From Streptomyces hyaluromycini (GTDB lineage Bacteria > Actinomycetota > Actinomycetes > Streptomycetales > Streptomycetaceae): 64,000 bases of DNA. The notes beneath the pieces were generated by a model, which saw only the letters and a program-made list of their open reading frames with translations, had not been told where the DNA came from and did no database searches. Positions 47,419 to 55,046 of the stretch are shown here, piece by piece; position 1 is the first letter of the stretch, and every line of letters begins with the position of its first letter. The stretch lies in contig NZ_BCFL01000016.1 of assembly GCF_002217755.1 (NCBI RefSeq), positions 1,408,319-1,472,318 of the forward strand, written 5' to 3'. The position numbers and the translations under genes were made by a program.

Positions 47419-48609
47419 ATGACCGCACCAGCACCCCGATCCCTCAGTCTCGCCGACGGCGGAGAAGACCGCGAGCGGCTGCCGCCCGTGCGCTTCGCCT
47501 ACGACGTTCACACCTGGAAGGAGATCGCGCACCTCCTGCTGAACCTGCCGATGTCGCTCTTCGGCTTCGTGTACGTCTCCACGACGGTGTGGGTGAGCGG
47601 TGTCCTGACGCTGACGGTGATCGGCATACCCCTGCTCGCCGCGACCCTGCTGGGCGCCCGGCAGCTGGGGAAGCTGGAGCGGGGACGCGCGCGTGCGCTG
47701 CTCGGGGTGCGGGTGGAGGAGCCGACCCCACTGCCGTGGGCCAGGCGCGGTGCGGGCACCCAGCGGCTGTGGATGACGTTGAAGGACCCGGTGGGCTGGC
47801 GGACGCTGCTGTACGACTTCATCCGGCTGCCGTGGGGCGTCCTCACCTTCTGCGTCACGCTGGTCTCGCTGTTCGTGCTGTGGCCGGTTCTGCCGTTCGT
47901 CGCGCGCGGGCTGGCGAACGTGGACCGGGCGATGGTGCGCGGCCTGCTGTCGCCCTCCGACGAGCTGGAACGCCGTATCGCCGAACTGGAGTCGGATCGG
48001 GGAGTGGTCGTCGACACGGCCGCCGCCGACCTGCGGCGCATCGAGCGTGATCTGCACGACGGCGCGCAGGCCCGGCTCGTCAATCTGGCGATGGGGCTCG
48101 GCCTGGCGAAGGAGAAACTGCTGGAGGATCCCGACGCGGCCGCCGCGATGGTCGAGGAGGCGCACGGCGAGGTGAAGCTGGCGCTGCAGGAACTCAGGGA
48201 TCTCGCCCGGGGCATCCATCCGGCGGTGCTGACCGACCGGGGGCTGGACGCGGCGCTGTCGTCGGTCGCCTCGCGCTGCACGGTGCCGGTCCAGGTGACC
48301 GCCGACCTGCCGTCCAGACCGGCACCCGCGATCGAGGGCATCGCCTATTTCACCGTCTCCGAGCTGCTGCAGAACATCAGCAAGCACAGCGGGGCGCGTA
48401 CCGCCTCGGTGGACGTGTGGCGGGCCGACGACCGGCTGCTGATCCAGGTACGGGACGACGGGCGCGGCGGGGCGAGCCTGGACAGCGGCTCCGGGATGCG
48501 CGGGCTCGCGGAGCGGCTGGGCGCGGTGGACGGCCTGTTCGTCGTGAACTCACCGGCCGGCGGTCCCACGACGGTCACCGCGGAGCTGCCCTGGCGCGAC
48601 CGGGCGTAG
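47419..48609 (+). CDS. Sensor histidine kinase 1 (NarL-pair type, 396 aa)
   Basis: ATG 47419 gives MTAPAPRSLSLADGGEDR; no good ribosome binding site is seen, so the start is tentative. Membrane helices flank ~25-60 and ~120-165. The dimerisation/phosphoacceptor block is IERDLHDGAQARLVNLAMGLGLAKEKL, with His ~213 as phosphorylated residue, followed by the HATPase domain (ELLQNISKHSGARTASVDV, VRDDGRGG, GSGMRGLAERLGAV). It is a close paralog of the kinase at 48744. Divergent from nuoA. Confidence 0.85.
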   Translation: MTAPAPRSLSLADGGEDRERLPPVRFAYDVHTWKEIAHLLLNLPMSLFGFVYVSTTVWVSGVLTLTVIGIPLLAATLLGARQLGKLERGRARALLGVRVEEPTPLPWARRGAGTQRLWMTLKDPVGWRTLLYDFIRLPWGVLTFCVTLVSLFVLWPVLPFVARGLANVDRAMVRGLLSPSDELERRIAELESDRGVVVDTAAADLRRIERDLHDGAQARLVNLAMGLGLAKEKLLEDPDAAAAMVEEAHGEVKLALQELRDLARGIHPAVLTDRGLDAALSSVASRCTVPVQVTADLPSRPAPAIEGIAYFTVSELLQNISKHSGARTASVDVWRADDRLLIQVRDDGRGGASLDSGSGMRGLAERLGAVDGLFVVNSPAGGPTTVTAELPWRDRA

Positions 48610-48743
48610 CGCAGGGGGTGGGGAAAACCCCCCTCTCAAGACTCCGATGACCTCCATGGTCCCTCGACCTGCGGCACAGCAGAGTGAAGGTACGGCAGGA
48701 CAGGGCCGGTGAGACTGGGACAGGACGGGACGGGACGACGCCG

Positions 48744-50138
48744 ATGGCCACGGAGTACGGACACGGGTACGCGCAGGAGCAGGGGTACGGCGACGAGCCG
48801 TACGAGCCGTACGAGCCGTACGAGCCGTACGAGCCGTACGAGCCGTACGGTGAGCGTCGGCATCGGGTGCCGGCCGTGCTGCGGGCGCCGTTCGAGGCGC
48901 GCAGCTGGCGTGAGTTCGGCTATGTCCTGCTGGGTCTGCCGGTCGGCGTCACGCTGTTCGTCTGGGCCGTGACGATGCTGTCCCTCGGCGTCGGTCTGCT
49001 GGTGACCTTCATCGGGATCCCGCTGCTGGCGGTGGCCCTCGCCGGATGCCGTGGCTTCGGGGCGCTGGAACGGGCACGCGCGCGTGGGCTGCTGAAGCTG
49101 ACGGTGGCCGACCCGGAGCCGCTGCGGATGCGCAAGCCCGGGTTCTTCGCCTGGGTCGGCGCGGTGCTGAAGAGCGGCACGTCCTGGCGTCATCTGCTGT
49201 ACGCGGTCCTCCAGTTTCCCTGGTCGATGTTCTCCTTCGTCGTCGCCCTCAACTTCTGGGCGTACGGCTGGGCCCTGCTGACGTACCCGCTGTGGTTCTG
49301 GGTGTTCCCGGTGTGGGCCGGGCAGGGCGGGCTCCAGCTGTACGGCGACGCGCACCACAGCGTCTACCTGGACAACCCGTTCGAGATCACGGTGACGTCG
49401 CTGGTGGGACTGCTGTTCACGCTGGCCACGCCGTGGATCGTACGGGCGCTGACGCTGGTGGACCGGCTGATGGTGCACGGGCTGCTGGGGCCGTCGAAGC
49501 TGGCGTCGCGGGTGGTGGAGCTGGAGTCCGACCGGGGGATCGTCGTGGACGCGGCGGCCGCCGATCTGCGGCGGATCGAGCGGGATCTGCACGACGGGGC
49601 GCAGGCGCGGCTGGTGGCGCTAGCCATGGATCTGGGGCTGGCGAAGGAGAAGCTGCAGGAGGATCCGCAGGCCGCGGCGCGGATGGTGGACGAGGCGCAC
49701 GGTGAGGTGAAGACCGCGCTGCAGGAGCTGCGGGACCTGGCCCGCGGGATCCATCCCGCCGTGCTGACCGACCGGGGGCTGGACGCGGCGCTGTCCGCGG
49801 TGGCCTCGCGGTGCACGGTGCCGGTGCGGGTGGAGGTCGATCTGGCGGAGCGGCCGGCGGCGGCGATCGAGGGGATCGCCTACTTCACGGTGTCCGAGTT
49901 GCTGCAGAACATCAGCAAGCATGCGCGGGCGAGTGGGGCGGCCGTGGATGTGTGGCGCAGTGAGGACCGGTTGATGCTGCAGGTCGTGGACGACGGGGTG
50001 GGGGGTGCGGACACGGCGAGGGGGTCGGGGCTGGCGGGGCTGGCCGAGCGGCTCGACGCGGTCGACGGGATTCTGGTGGTGGACTCGCCGGCGGGTGGGC
50101 CTACGCGGGTGACGGCGGAGCTGCCCTGGCGTGGCTGA
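48744..50138 (+). CDS. Sensor histidine kinase 2 (464 aa) with (EPY)6 tandem repeat
   Basis: ATG 48744. The N-terminus contains six tandem EPY units (from six 9-bp repeats). Then membrane helices at ~50-90 and 145-245 enclose a conserved sensor region (WREFGYVLLGLPVGVTLFVWAV; HSVYLDNPFEITVTSLVGLLF). The kinase core is IERDLHDGAQARLVALAMDLGLAKEKL (His ~283) and an HATPase C-terminus. It is strongly similar to kinase 1 over the whole catalytic half. It ends 440 bp before the response regulator, with only repeats between. Confidence 0.86.
   Translation: MATEYGHGYAQEQGYGDEPYEPYEPYEPYEPYEPYGERRHRVPAVLRAPFEARSWREFGYVLLGLPVGVTLFVWAVTMLSLGVGLLVTFIGIPLLAVALAGCRGFGALERARARGLLKLTVADPEPLRMRKPGFFAWVGAVLKSGTSWRHLLYAVLQFPWSMFSFVVALNFWAYGWALLTYPLWFWVFPVWAGQGGLQLYGDAHHSVYLDNPFEITVTSLVGLLFTLATPWIVRALTLVDRLMVHGLLGPSKLASRVVELESDRGIVVDAAAADLRRIERDLHDGAQARLVALAMDLGLAKEKLQEDPQAAARMVDEAHGEVKTALQELRDLARGIHPAVLTDRGLDAALSAVASRCTVPVRVEVDLAERPAAAIEGIAYFTVSELLQNISKHARASGAAVDVWRSEDRLMLQVVDDGVGGADTARGSGLAGLAERLDAVDGILVVDSPAGGPTRVTAELPWRG
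48795..48848 (+). repeat. Perfect 9-bp tandem repeat, six copies
   Basis: GAGCCGTAC is repeated six times without a mismatch from 48795 to 48848, encoding EPY x6 in the N-terminus of kinase 2. The unit length is a multiple of three, so copy number can vary without a frameshift. Confidence 0.9.
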
Positions 50139-50578
50139 GGGCGGGTTCTCGCCCCCGCCGCCCCTACCCGTCCCGTCCTCCAGGGGGTGGACCCCCTTCG
50201 ACCGCCCGTTCCGGGGGCTGCCGCCCCCGCACCCCCGCATCGGCCTGAACGGCCTCGTCCTCAAACGCCGGACGGGCCGGTGGGTGGGGGGTGCGGCCGG
50301 GCCTCGTCCTCGAACGCCGAACGGGCCAGACGGGGGTGCAGACCGGCTCTCGTCATCAAACGCCGAACGGGCCGGTCGGGGTACGGGCGGGCTCTCGGTC
50401 TCAAACGCCGAACGGGCCGGTCGGGGTGCGGGCCGGCTCTCGGTCTCACTCTGCGGGCGGCCTGATTTGGTTCGCCTCCTCTCGTTACCCGCACGCGCTC
50501 CGATCCGAATGCTGGAATGCTGGACTTTCGGACAGGGCAGGCATGTACGCCGGACGGGGTGTGGGGGGCCGGGAGATC
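50139..50578. other. Repeat-filled spacer between kinase 2 and response regulator (440 bp)
   Basis: No convincing gene. The spacer starts with two hairpins: AGGGGGT-GG-ACCCCCT (50182-50197) and a GGGGGC/GCCCCC stem near 50213-50228, probably terminating or attenuating the kinase transcript. The array of imperfect repeats at 50253-50440 follows. The response regulator has its own short leader. Confidence 0.6.
50253..50440. repeat. Four imperfect tandem repeats of a Streptomyces intergenic palindrome
   Basis: The core TCAAACGCCG(G/A)ACGGGCC occurs at 50261, 50310, 50356 and 50401 (spacings 49, 46 and 45 bp). Each copy is preceded by CTCGTCCT or CTCTCGGTC and can fold (CGTCC...GGACG in copy 1). 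A partial fifth end lies near 50434-50450. Confidence 0.7.
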
Positions 50579-51250
50579 GTGGAGGACAGGGTGCGGGTGG
50601 TCATCGCCGAGGATTCCGTGCTGCTCAGGGAGGGGCTGACCCGGCTGTTGACCGACCGGGGGCATGACGTCGTAGCGGGCGTCGGGGACGCGGAGGCGCT
50701 GGTCAAGACCATCGCGGAGCTGGATGCGCAGGACGCGCTGCCGGACGTCGTCGTCGCGGATGTGCGGATGCCGCCGACGCACACCGACGAGGGTGTGCGG
50801 GCCGCCGTACGGCTGCGGAAGGCGCATCCGGGGCTCGGGGTGCTGGTGCTGTCGCAGTACGTGGAGGAGCGCTACGCCACCGAACTGCTGGCCGGTTCCA
50901 GCAGGGGCGTGGGGTATCTGCTGAAGGACCGGGTCGCCGAGGTGCGGGAGTTCGTGGACGCCGTGGTGCGGGTCGCCGAGGGCGGTACGGCGCTGGACCC
51001 GGAGGTCGTCGCACAGCTGCTGGGCCGGAGCCGGAAGCAGGACGTCCTTGCGGGCCTCACCCCGCGGGAGCGGGAGGTGCTGGGGCTGATGGCCGAGGGG
51101 CGGACGAACTCGGCGATCGCGCGGCAGCTGGTCGTGAGCGACGGAGCCGTCGAGAAGCACGTCAGCAACATCTTCCTCAAGCTCGGGCTCTCCCAGAGCG
51201 ACGGTGACCACCGTCGTGTTCTGGCCGTTCTGACGTATCTGAACTCCTGA
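50579..51250 (+). CDS. NarL/FixJ-type response regulator (223 aa)
   Basis: GTG 50579 gives VEDRVRVVIAEDSVLLREGLTRLL. A GTG at 50591 has better ribosome binding site spacing (GGAGG at 50581-50585) and is an alternative, four codons shorter. The receiver has the phosphorylation Asp in VVVADVRMPP (D61 with this start) and the LSQYVEERYATELLAGSSRGVGYLLKD end. The C-terminus is a LuxR helix-turn-helix (LTPREREVLGLMAEGRTNSAIARQLVVSDGAVEKHVSNIFLKL). It is the only regulator beside two kinases. Confidence 0.9.
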   Translation: MEDRVRVVIAEDSVLLREGLTRLLTDRGHDVVAGVGDAEALVKTIAELDAQDALPDVVVADVRMPPTHTDEGVRAAVRLRKAHPGLGVLVLSQYVEERYATELLAGSSRGVGYLLKDRVAEVREFVDAVVRVAEGGTALDPEVVAQLLGRSRKQDVLAGLTPREREVLGLMAEGRTNSAIARQLVVSDGAVEKHVSNIFLKLGLSQSDGDHRRVLAVLTYLNS

Positions 51251-51303
51251 CGGGCCGACGGCACCGTGTCGGCACCGGAAGGCAGCCAGGGGGAGGGAAA
51301 ATC

Positions 51304-51456
51304 ATGACAAGTCAGGGCGACAGGTCGTCTCAGATCCCCGTCCAGCATGCGAGCGGGCACGAGAAGGCGACCCTAACCGACGTAGGGTTGATTACGGGAT
51401 GGTCCGTGGGACGACCGCTCCCGGACAGCCGCCTCGAAGGAGGTCCAGTTCAGTGA
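51304..51456 (+). CDS. Putative upstream leader ORF translationally coupled to korA (50 aa)
   Basis: ATG 51304 has a strong ribosome binding site (GGGGGAGGG, 51289-51297, 6-bp spacing). The frame runs 50 codons (MTSQGDRSSQIPVQHASGHE...) and its TGA (51454-51456) overlaps the korA GTG (51453-51455) as GTGA. Third codon positions are less GC-rich than in real genes, so the peptide may matter only for coupling or may not be made. No homology was recognised. Confidence 0.4.
   Translation: MTSQGDRSSQIPVQHASGHEKATLTDVGLITGWSVGRPLPDSRLEGGPVQ
51370..51388. promoter_or_regulatory. Inverted repeat ACCCTA-N7-TAGGGT upstream of korA
   Basis: ACCCTA at 51370-51375 and TAGGGT at 51383-51388 form a 6-bp inverted repeat with a 7-bp spacer, 65 bp before the korA start and inside the leader ORF. 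A dimeric regulator site or mRNA hairpin is possible. Confidence 0.4.
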
Positions 51457-53381
51457 CCAGCCAGGTCAGCAGGACAACGGAACAGGCCGACGGAACCGTC
51501 GTTGGAGAGCAGCGCAAGCCGGGCGGCGTGAAGGCCGTCCGGCGCCTCGATCGGGTGATCATCCGGTTCGCGGGGGACTCGGGTGACGGTATGCAGCTCA
51601 CCGGTGACCGGTTCACGTCGGAGACCGCGTCCTTCGGCAACGATCTGTCGACCCTTCCGAATTTCCCGGCCGAGATCCGGGCCCCCGCAGGCACTCTGCC
51701 GGGGGTTTCCTCGTTCCAGTTGCACTTCGCCGACCACGACATCCTCACCCCCGGCGATGCGCCGAACGTACTGGTGGCCATGAACCCGGCCGCGTTGAAG
51801 GCGAACATCGGGGACCTGCCGCGCGGGGCGGAGATCATCGTCAACACGGACGAGTTCACCAAACGGGCGATGCAGAAGGTCGGCTACGACACCTCACCCC
51901 TGGAGGACGGGTCACTCGACGGCTACAGCCTCCACCCGGTGCCGCTGACCACGCTGACCGTGGAGGCACTGAAGGAATTCGACCTCACCCGCAAGGAGGC
52001 CGAGCGCAGCAAGAACATGTTCGCGCTCGGCCTCTTGTCATGGATGTACCACCGGCCGACCGAGGGCACGGAGGCCTTCCTGCGGCGGAAGTTCGCTAAG
52101 AAGCCGGCCATCGCCGAGGCGAATCTGGCGGCTTTCCGGGCGGGCTGGAACTTCGGCGAGACGACCGAGGACTTCGCCGTCTCCTACGAGGTCGCCCCGG
52201 CGACCACCGCTTTCCCGGTGGGTACGTACCGGAACATTTCCGGGAACCTGGCGCTGGCGTACGGGCTGGTTGCCGCGTCCCGGCTGGCGGGTCTGCCGTT
52301 GTTCCTCGGGTCGTACCCGATCACCCCGGCGTCGGACATTCTGCATGAGTTGTCCAGGCACAAGAATTTCGGTGTGCGTACGTTCCAGGCGGAGGACGAG
52401 ATCGCCGGTGTCGGTGCGGCGCTGGGCGCGGCGTTCGGCGGTGCGCTGGGCGTGACGACGACGTCGGGTCCGGGAATCGCGTTGAAGGCGGAGACGGTCG
52501 GCTTGGCGGTCTCGCTGGAGCTGCCGCTGCTGGTGATCGACGTCCAGCGGGGCGGGCCGTCGACGGGGCTGCCGACCAAGACCGAGCAGGCCGACCTGCT
52601 GCAGGCGATGTTCGGGCGTAACGGTGAGGCGCCGGTCCCGGTGATCGCGCCGCGGACGCCGGCGGACTGTTTCGATGCGGCGCTGGAGGCGGCGCGGATC
52701 GCGCTGGCGTACCGGACTCCCGTGATGCTGCTCTCCGACGGGTATCTGGCCAACGGCTCCGAGCCCTGGCGGATCCCGGAGCTGGAGGAGCTCCCGGATC
52801 TGCGGGTGCAGTTCGCGAGCGGACCGAACCACACCCTGGAGGACGGTACTGAGGTCTTCTGGCCGTACAAGCGGGATCCGCAGACCCTGGCCCGGCCGTG
52901 GGCGGTCCCGGGCACGCCGGGTCTCGAGCACCGGATCGGCGGTATCGAGAAGCAGGACGGCTCGGGCAGCATCTCCTACGACCCGGCCAACCACGATTTC
53001 ATGGTCCGCACCCGGCAGGCCAAGATCGACGGCATCGACGTACCGGATCTGGAGGTGGACGACCCGGAGGGGGCGCGCACGCTGGTGCTGGGCTGGGGGT
53101 CGACGTACGGGCCGATCACGGCGGCGGTACGGCGGCTGCGGGCGGCCGGCGAGCCGATCGCGCAGGCGCATCTGCGCCACCTCAACCCGTTCCCGAGGAA
53201 TCTCGGTTCTGTGCTGAGGGGTTACGACAAGGTGGTGATCCCCGAGATGAACCTCGGTCAGCTCGCCACCCTCATCCGGGCGAAGTACCTGGTGGACGCG
53301 CATTCGTACAACCAGGTCAACGGCATGCCGTTCAAGGCCGAGCAGCTTGCCACGGCGCTCAAGGAGGCCATCCATGACTGA
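51453..53381 (+). CDS. korA: 2-oxoacid:ferredoxin oxidoreductase, fused alpha/gamma subunit
   Basis: 642 residues from GTG 51453, with AAGGAGG 10 bp upstream. The N-terminal gamma domain is evident (LDRVIIRFAGDSGDGMQLTGDRFTSETA, FPAEIRAPAGTLPGVSSFQLHFAD). The alpha domain follows from about residue 230 (GNLALAYGLVAASRLAGLPLFLGSYPITPASDILHELSRHKNFGVRTFQAEDEIAGVGAALGAAFGGALGVTTTSGPGIALKAE). This is the actinobacterial KorA-type fusion (mycobacterial Rv2455c type) that oxidises 2-oxoglutarate or pyruvate with CoA and reduces ferredoxin. It overlaps korB by 8 bp. Confidence 0.9.
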   Translation: MTSQVSRTTEQADGTVVGEQRKPGGVKAVRRLDRVIIRFAGDSGDGMQLTGDRFTSETASFGNDLSTLPNFPAEIRAPAGTLPGVSSFQLHFADHDILTPGDAPNVLVAMNPAALKANIGDLPRGAEIIVNTDEFTKRAMQKVGYDTSPLEDGSLDGYSLHPVPLTTLTVEALKEFDLTRKEAERSKNMFALGLLSWMYHRPTEGTEAFLRRKFAKKPAIAEANLAAFRAGWNFGETTEDFAVSYEVAPATTAFPVGTYRNISGNLALAYGLVAASRLAGLPLFLGSYPITPASDILHELSRHKNFGVRTFQAEDEIAGVGAALGAAFGGALGVTTTSGPGIALKAETVGLAVSLELPLLVIDVQRGGPSTGLPTKTEQADLLQAMFGRNGEAPVPVIAPRTPADCFDAALEAARIALAYRTPVMLLSDGYLANGSEPWRIPELEELPDLRVQFASGPNHTLEDGTEVFWPYKRDPQTLARPWAVPGTPGLEHRIGGIEKQDGSGSISYDPANHDFMVRTRQAKIDGIDVPDLEVDDPEGARTLVLGWGSTYGPITAAVRRLRAAGEPIAQAHLRHLNPFPRNLGSVLRGYDKVVIPEMNLGQLATLIRAKYLVDAHSYNQVNGMPFKAEQLATALKEAIHD

Positions 53382-54447
53382 CGCCATGACCGACGCCACC
53401 GACGGACTGCTGCAGCTCGTCCCCAAGGCCGAGGCCAAGCAGTCCATGAAGGACTTCAAGTCCGACCAGGAGGTGCGCTGGTGCCCGGGCTGCGGTGACT
53501 ACGCGATCCTGGCGGCCGTGCAGGGGTTCATGCCGGAGCTGGGACTGGCGAGGGAGAACATCGTCTTCGTCTCGGGCATCGGCTGCTCGTCACGTTTCCC
53601 GTACTACATGAACACGTACGGAATGCACTCCATCCACGGCCGCGCTCCCGCGATCGCGACCGGGCTGGCGACCAGCCGGCGGGACCTGTCCGTGTGGGTG
53701 GTGACCGGTGACGGTGACGCGCTGTCCATCGGCGGCAATCACCTGATCCATGCCCTGCGCCGCAACGTCAACTTGAAGATCCTGCTGTTCAACAACCGGA
53801 TCTACGGGTTGACGAAGGGGCAGTACTCGCCGACGTCCGAGGTCGGCAAGATCACCAAGTCGACGCCGATGGGCTCGCTGGACGCCCCGTTCAACCCGGT
53901 GTCGCTGGCGATCGGCGCGGAGGCGTCCTTCGTGGCACGCACGATCGACTCCGACCGCAGGCACCTGACGGAGGTGCTGCGCGCGGCCGCCGCCCACCCG
54001 GGCACGGCCCTGATCGAGATCTACCAGAACTGCAACATCTTCAACGACGGCGCCTTCGACGCTCTCAAGGACAGGCAGTCGGCGGACGAGGCGGTGATCC
54101 GTCTGGAGCACGGGCAGCCCGTCCGCTTCGGCGCGGACGGTGCGCGCGGTGTCGTACGGGACCGGCTCACCGGCGATCTGAAAGTGGTCGACGTGAGCGC
54201 GGAGAACGAGTCCGAGGTCCTCGTGCACGACGCCCGCTCCCCCTCCCCCACCACGGCCTTCGCGCTGTCCCGGCTGGCCGACCCCGACACTCTGCACCAC
54301 ACGCCCCTCGGCGTCTTCCGCTCGGTGGAACGGCCCGTCTACGACGTCCGGATGTCCGAGCAGCTGGACACCGCCGTCGAACAGCACGGCAAGGGCGACC
54401 TGGCGGCGCTGCTGGCCGGCGGGGACACCTGGACGGTCGCGGGCTGA
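53374..54447 (+). CDS. korB: 2-oxoacid:ferredoxin oxidoreductase beta subunit
   Basis: 357 residues from ATG 53374, with AAGGAGG 6 bp before it and inside korA. TPP-binding block: VTGDGDALSIGGNHLIHALRRNVNLKILLFNNRIYGLTKGQYSPTS. [4Fe-4S] ligands are C37, C40 (RWCPGCGDYAIL), C71 (GIGCSSRFPYYMN) and C220 (YQNCNIF). It holds the thiamine and iron-sulphur centre and delivers electrons to ferredoxin. A terminator follows at 54496. Confidence 0.9.
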   Translation: MTDAMTDATDGLLQLVPKAEAKQSMKDFKSDQEVRWCPGCGDYAILAAVQGFMPELGLARENIVFVSGIGCSSRFPYYMNTYGMHSIHGRAPAIATGLATSRRDLSVWVVTGDGDALSIGGNHLIHALRRNVNLKILLFNNRIYGLTKGQYSPTSEVGKITKSTPMGSLDAPFNPVSLAIGAEASFVARTIDSDRRHLTEVLRAAAAHPGTALIEIYQNCNIFNDGAFDALKDRQSADEAVIRLEHGQPVRFGADGARGVVRDRLTGDLKVVDVSAENESEVLVHDARSPSPTTAFALSRLADPDTLHHTPLGVFRSVERPVYDVRMSEQLDTAVEQHGKGDLAALLAGGDTWTVAG

Positions 54448-54495
54448 CCCAAGGCCCCAAAGACCCGAGGACCCGAGGACCCGAGGAAGCCCTGG

Positions 54496-54527
54496 GTGGG
54501 GCCCGGACCGTGCCGTCCGGGCCCCAC
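54496..54527. terminator. Bidirectional terminator between korB and hxlR
   Basis: GTGGGGCCCGGAC (54496-54508) pairs perfectly with GTCCGGGCCCCAC (54515-54527), loop of 6 nt. It lies between converging stops at 54447 and 54553. Upstream at ~54465-54486 there are three direct copies of CCCGAGGA-like units. Confidence 0.82.
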
Positions 54528-54552
54528 TCGTGTCCCCGGGGTTCAAGCGGCC

Positions 54553-54954
54553 TCAGGCGCGCTTCGCGTCGTCGTACGCCGTCCGGGCCCGCTCCACGTC
54601 CGCCATCCGCCGCTCGGTCCACAGCGCCAGGTCCCGCACCTGCTGGGCGGCCTCGCGGCCGAGGTCGGTGAGGGAGTAGTCGACGCGGGGCGGGATGACG
54701 GGCTTGGCGTCCCGGTGGACGAGGCCGTCGCGTTCCAGGGTCTGCAGGGTCTGGGTGAGCATCTTCTCGCTGACCCGGCCGATCGCGCGGCGCAGTTCGC
54801 TGAAGCGGTGGGGGCGGTCGAGGAGCTCGATCAGGACCAGGACGCCCCAGCGGCTGGTGACGTGCTCCAGGACCAGGCGGTACGGGCACATCTCCGCGCC
54901 GACGACGTACTTCCCGGCCTTCGGCGGATCGACTTCAGCGGCACTTACGGTCAT
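54553..54954 (-). CDS. HxlR family transcriptional regulator (133 aa)
   Basis: Winged helix of the HxlR type: CPYRLVLEHVTSRWGVLVLIELLDRPHRFSELRRAIGRVSEKMLTQTLQTLERDGLVHRDAKPVIPPRVDYSLTDLG. The single cysteine in AEMCPYR is at the usual position and is a redox/electrophile sensor in several members. It diverges from the quinone-oxidoreductase-like gene; a GTACC...GGTAC inverted repeat lies between (54959-54981). Confidence 0.88.
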   Translation of the reverse strand: MTVSAAEVDPPKAGKYVVGAEMCPYRLVLEHVTSRWGVLVLIELLDRPHRFSELRRAIGRVSEKMLTQTLQTLERDGLVHRDAKPVIPPRVDYSLTDLGREAAQQVRDLALWTERRMADVERARTAYDDAKRA

Positions 54955-54958
54955 GCCG

Positions 54959-54981
54959 GTACCTTACTTCAAAGTGGGTAC
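54959..54981. promoter_or_regulatory. Candidate HxlR operator
   Basis: GTACC (54959-54963) and GGTAC (54977-54981) form an inverted repeat with a 13-bp spacer. It lies 5 bp before the hxlR start and 66 bp before the divergent gene. HxlR proteins bind such spaced GTAC-type sites. Confidence 0.45.
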
Positions 54982-55046
54982 TTTCTTCTGGTTAGCGCAC
55001 CCCCTAGGGTTAGTGATATCGGAACCCCACAAGGAGATCGCACACC

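Noticed and set aside
48795..48848. Regular spaced repeats as a possible CRISPR array
   Set aside because: Units are 9 bp and contiguous with no spacers; they are an in-frame coding minisatellite.
50131..50667. 178-codon frame through the spacer repeats
   Set aside because: Its sequence is only the repeat translated (NAERAGRG units) and it runs out of frame into the response regulator.
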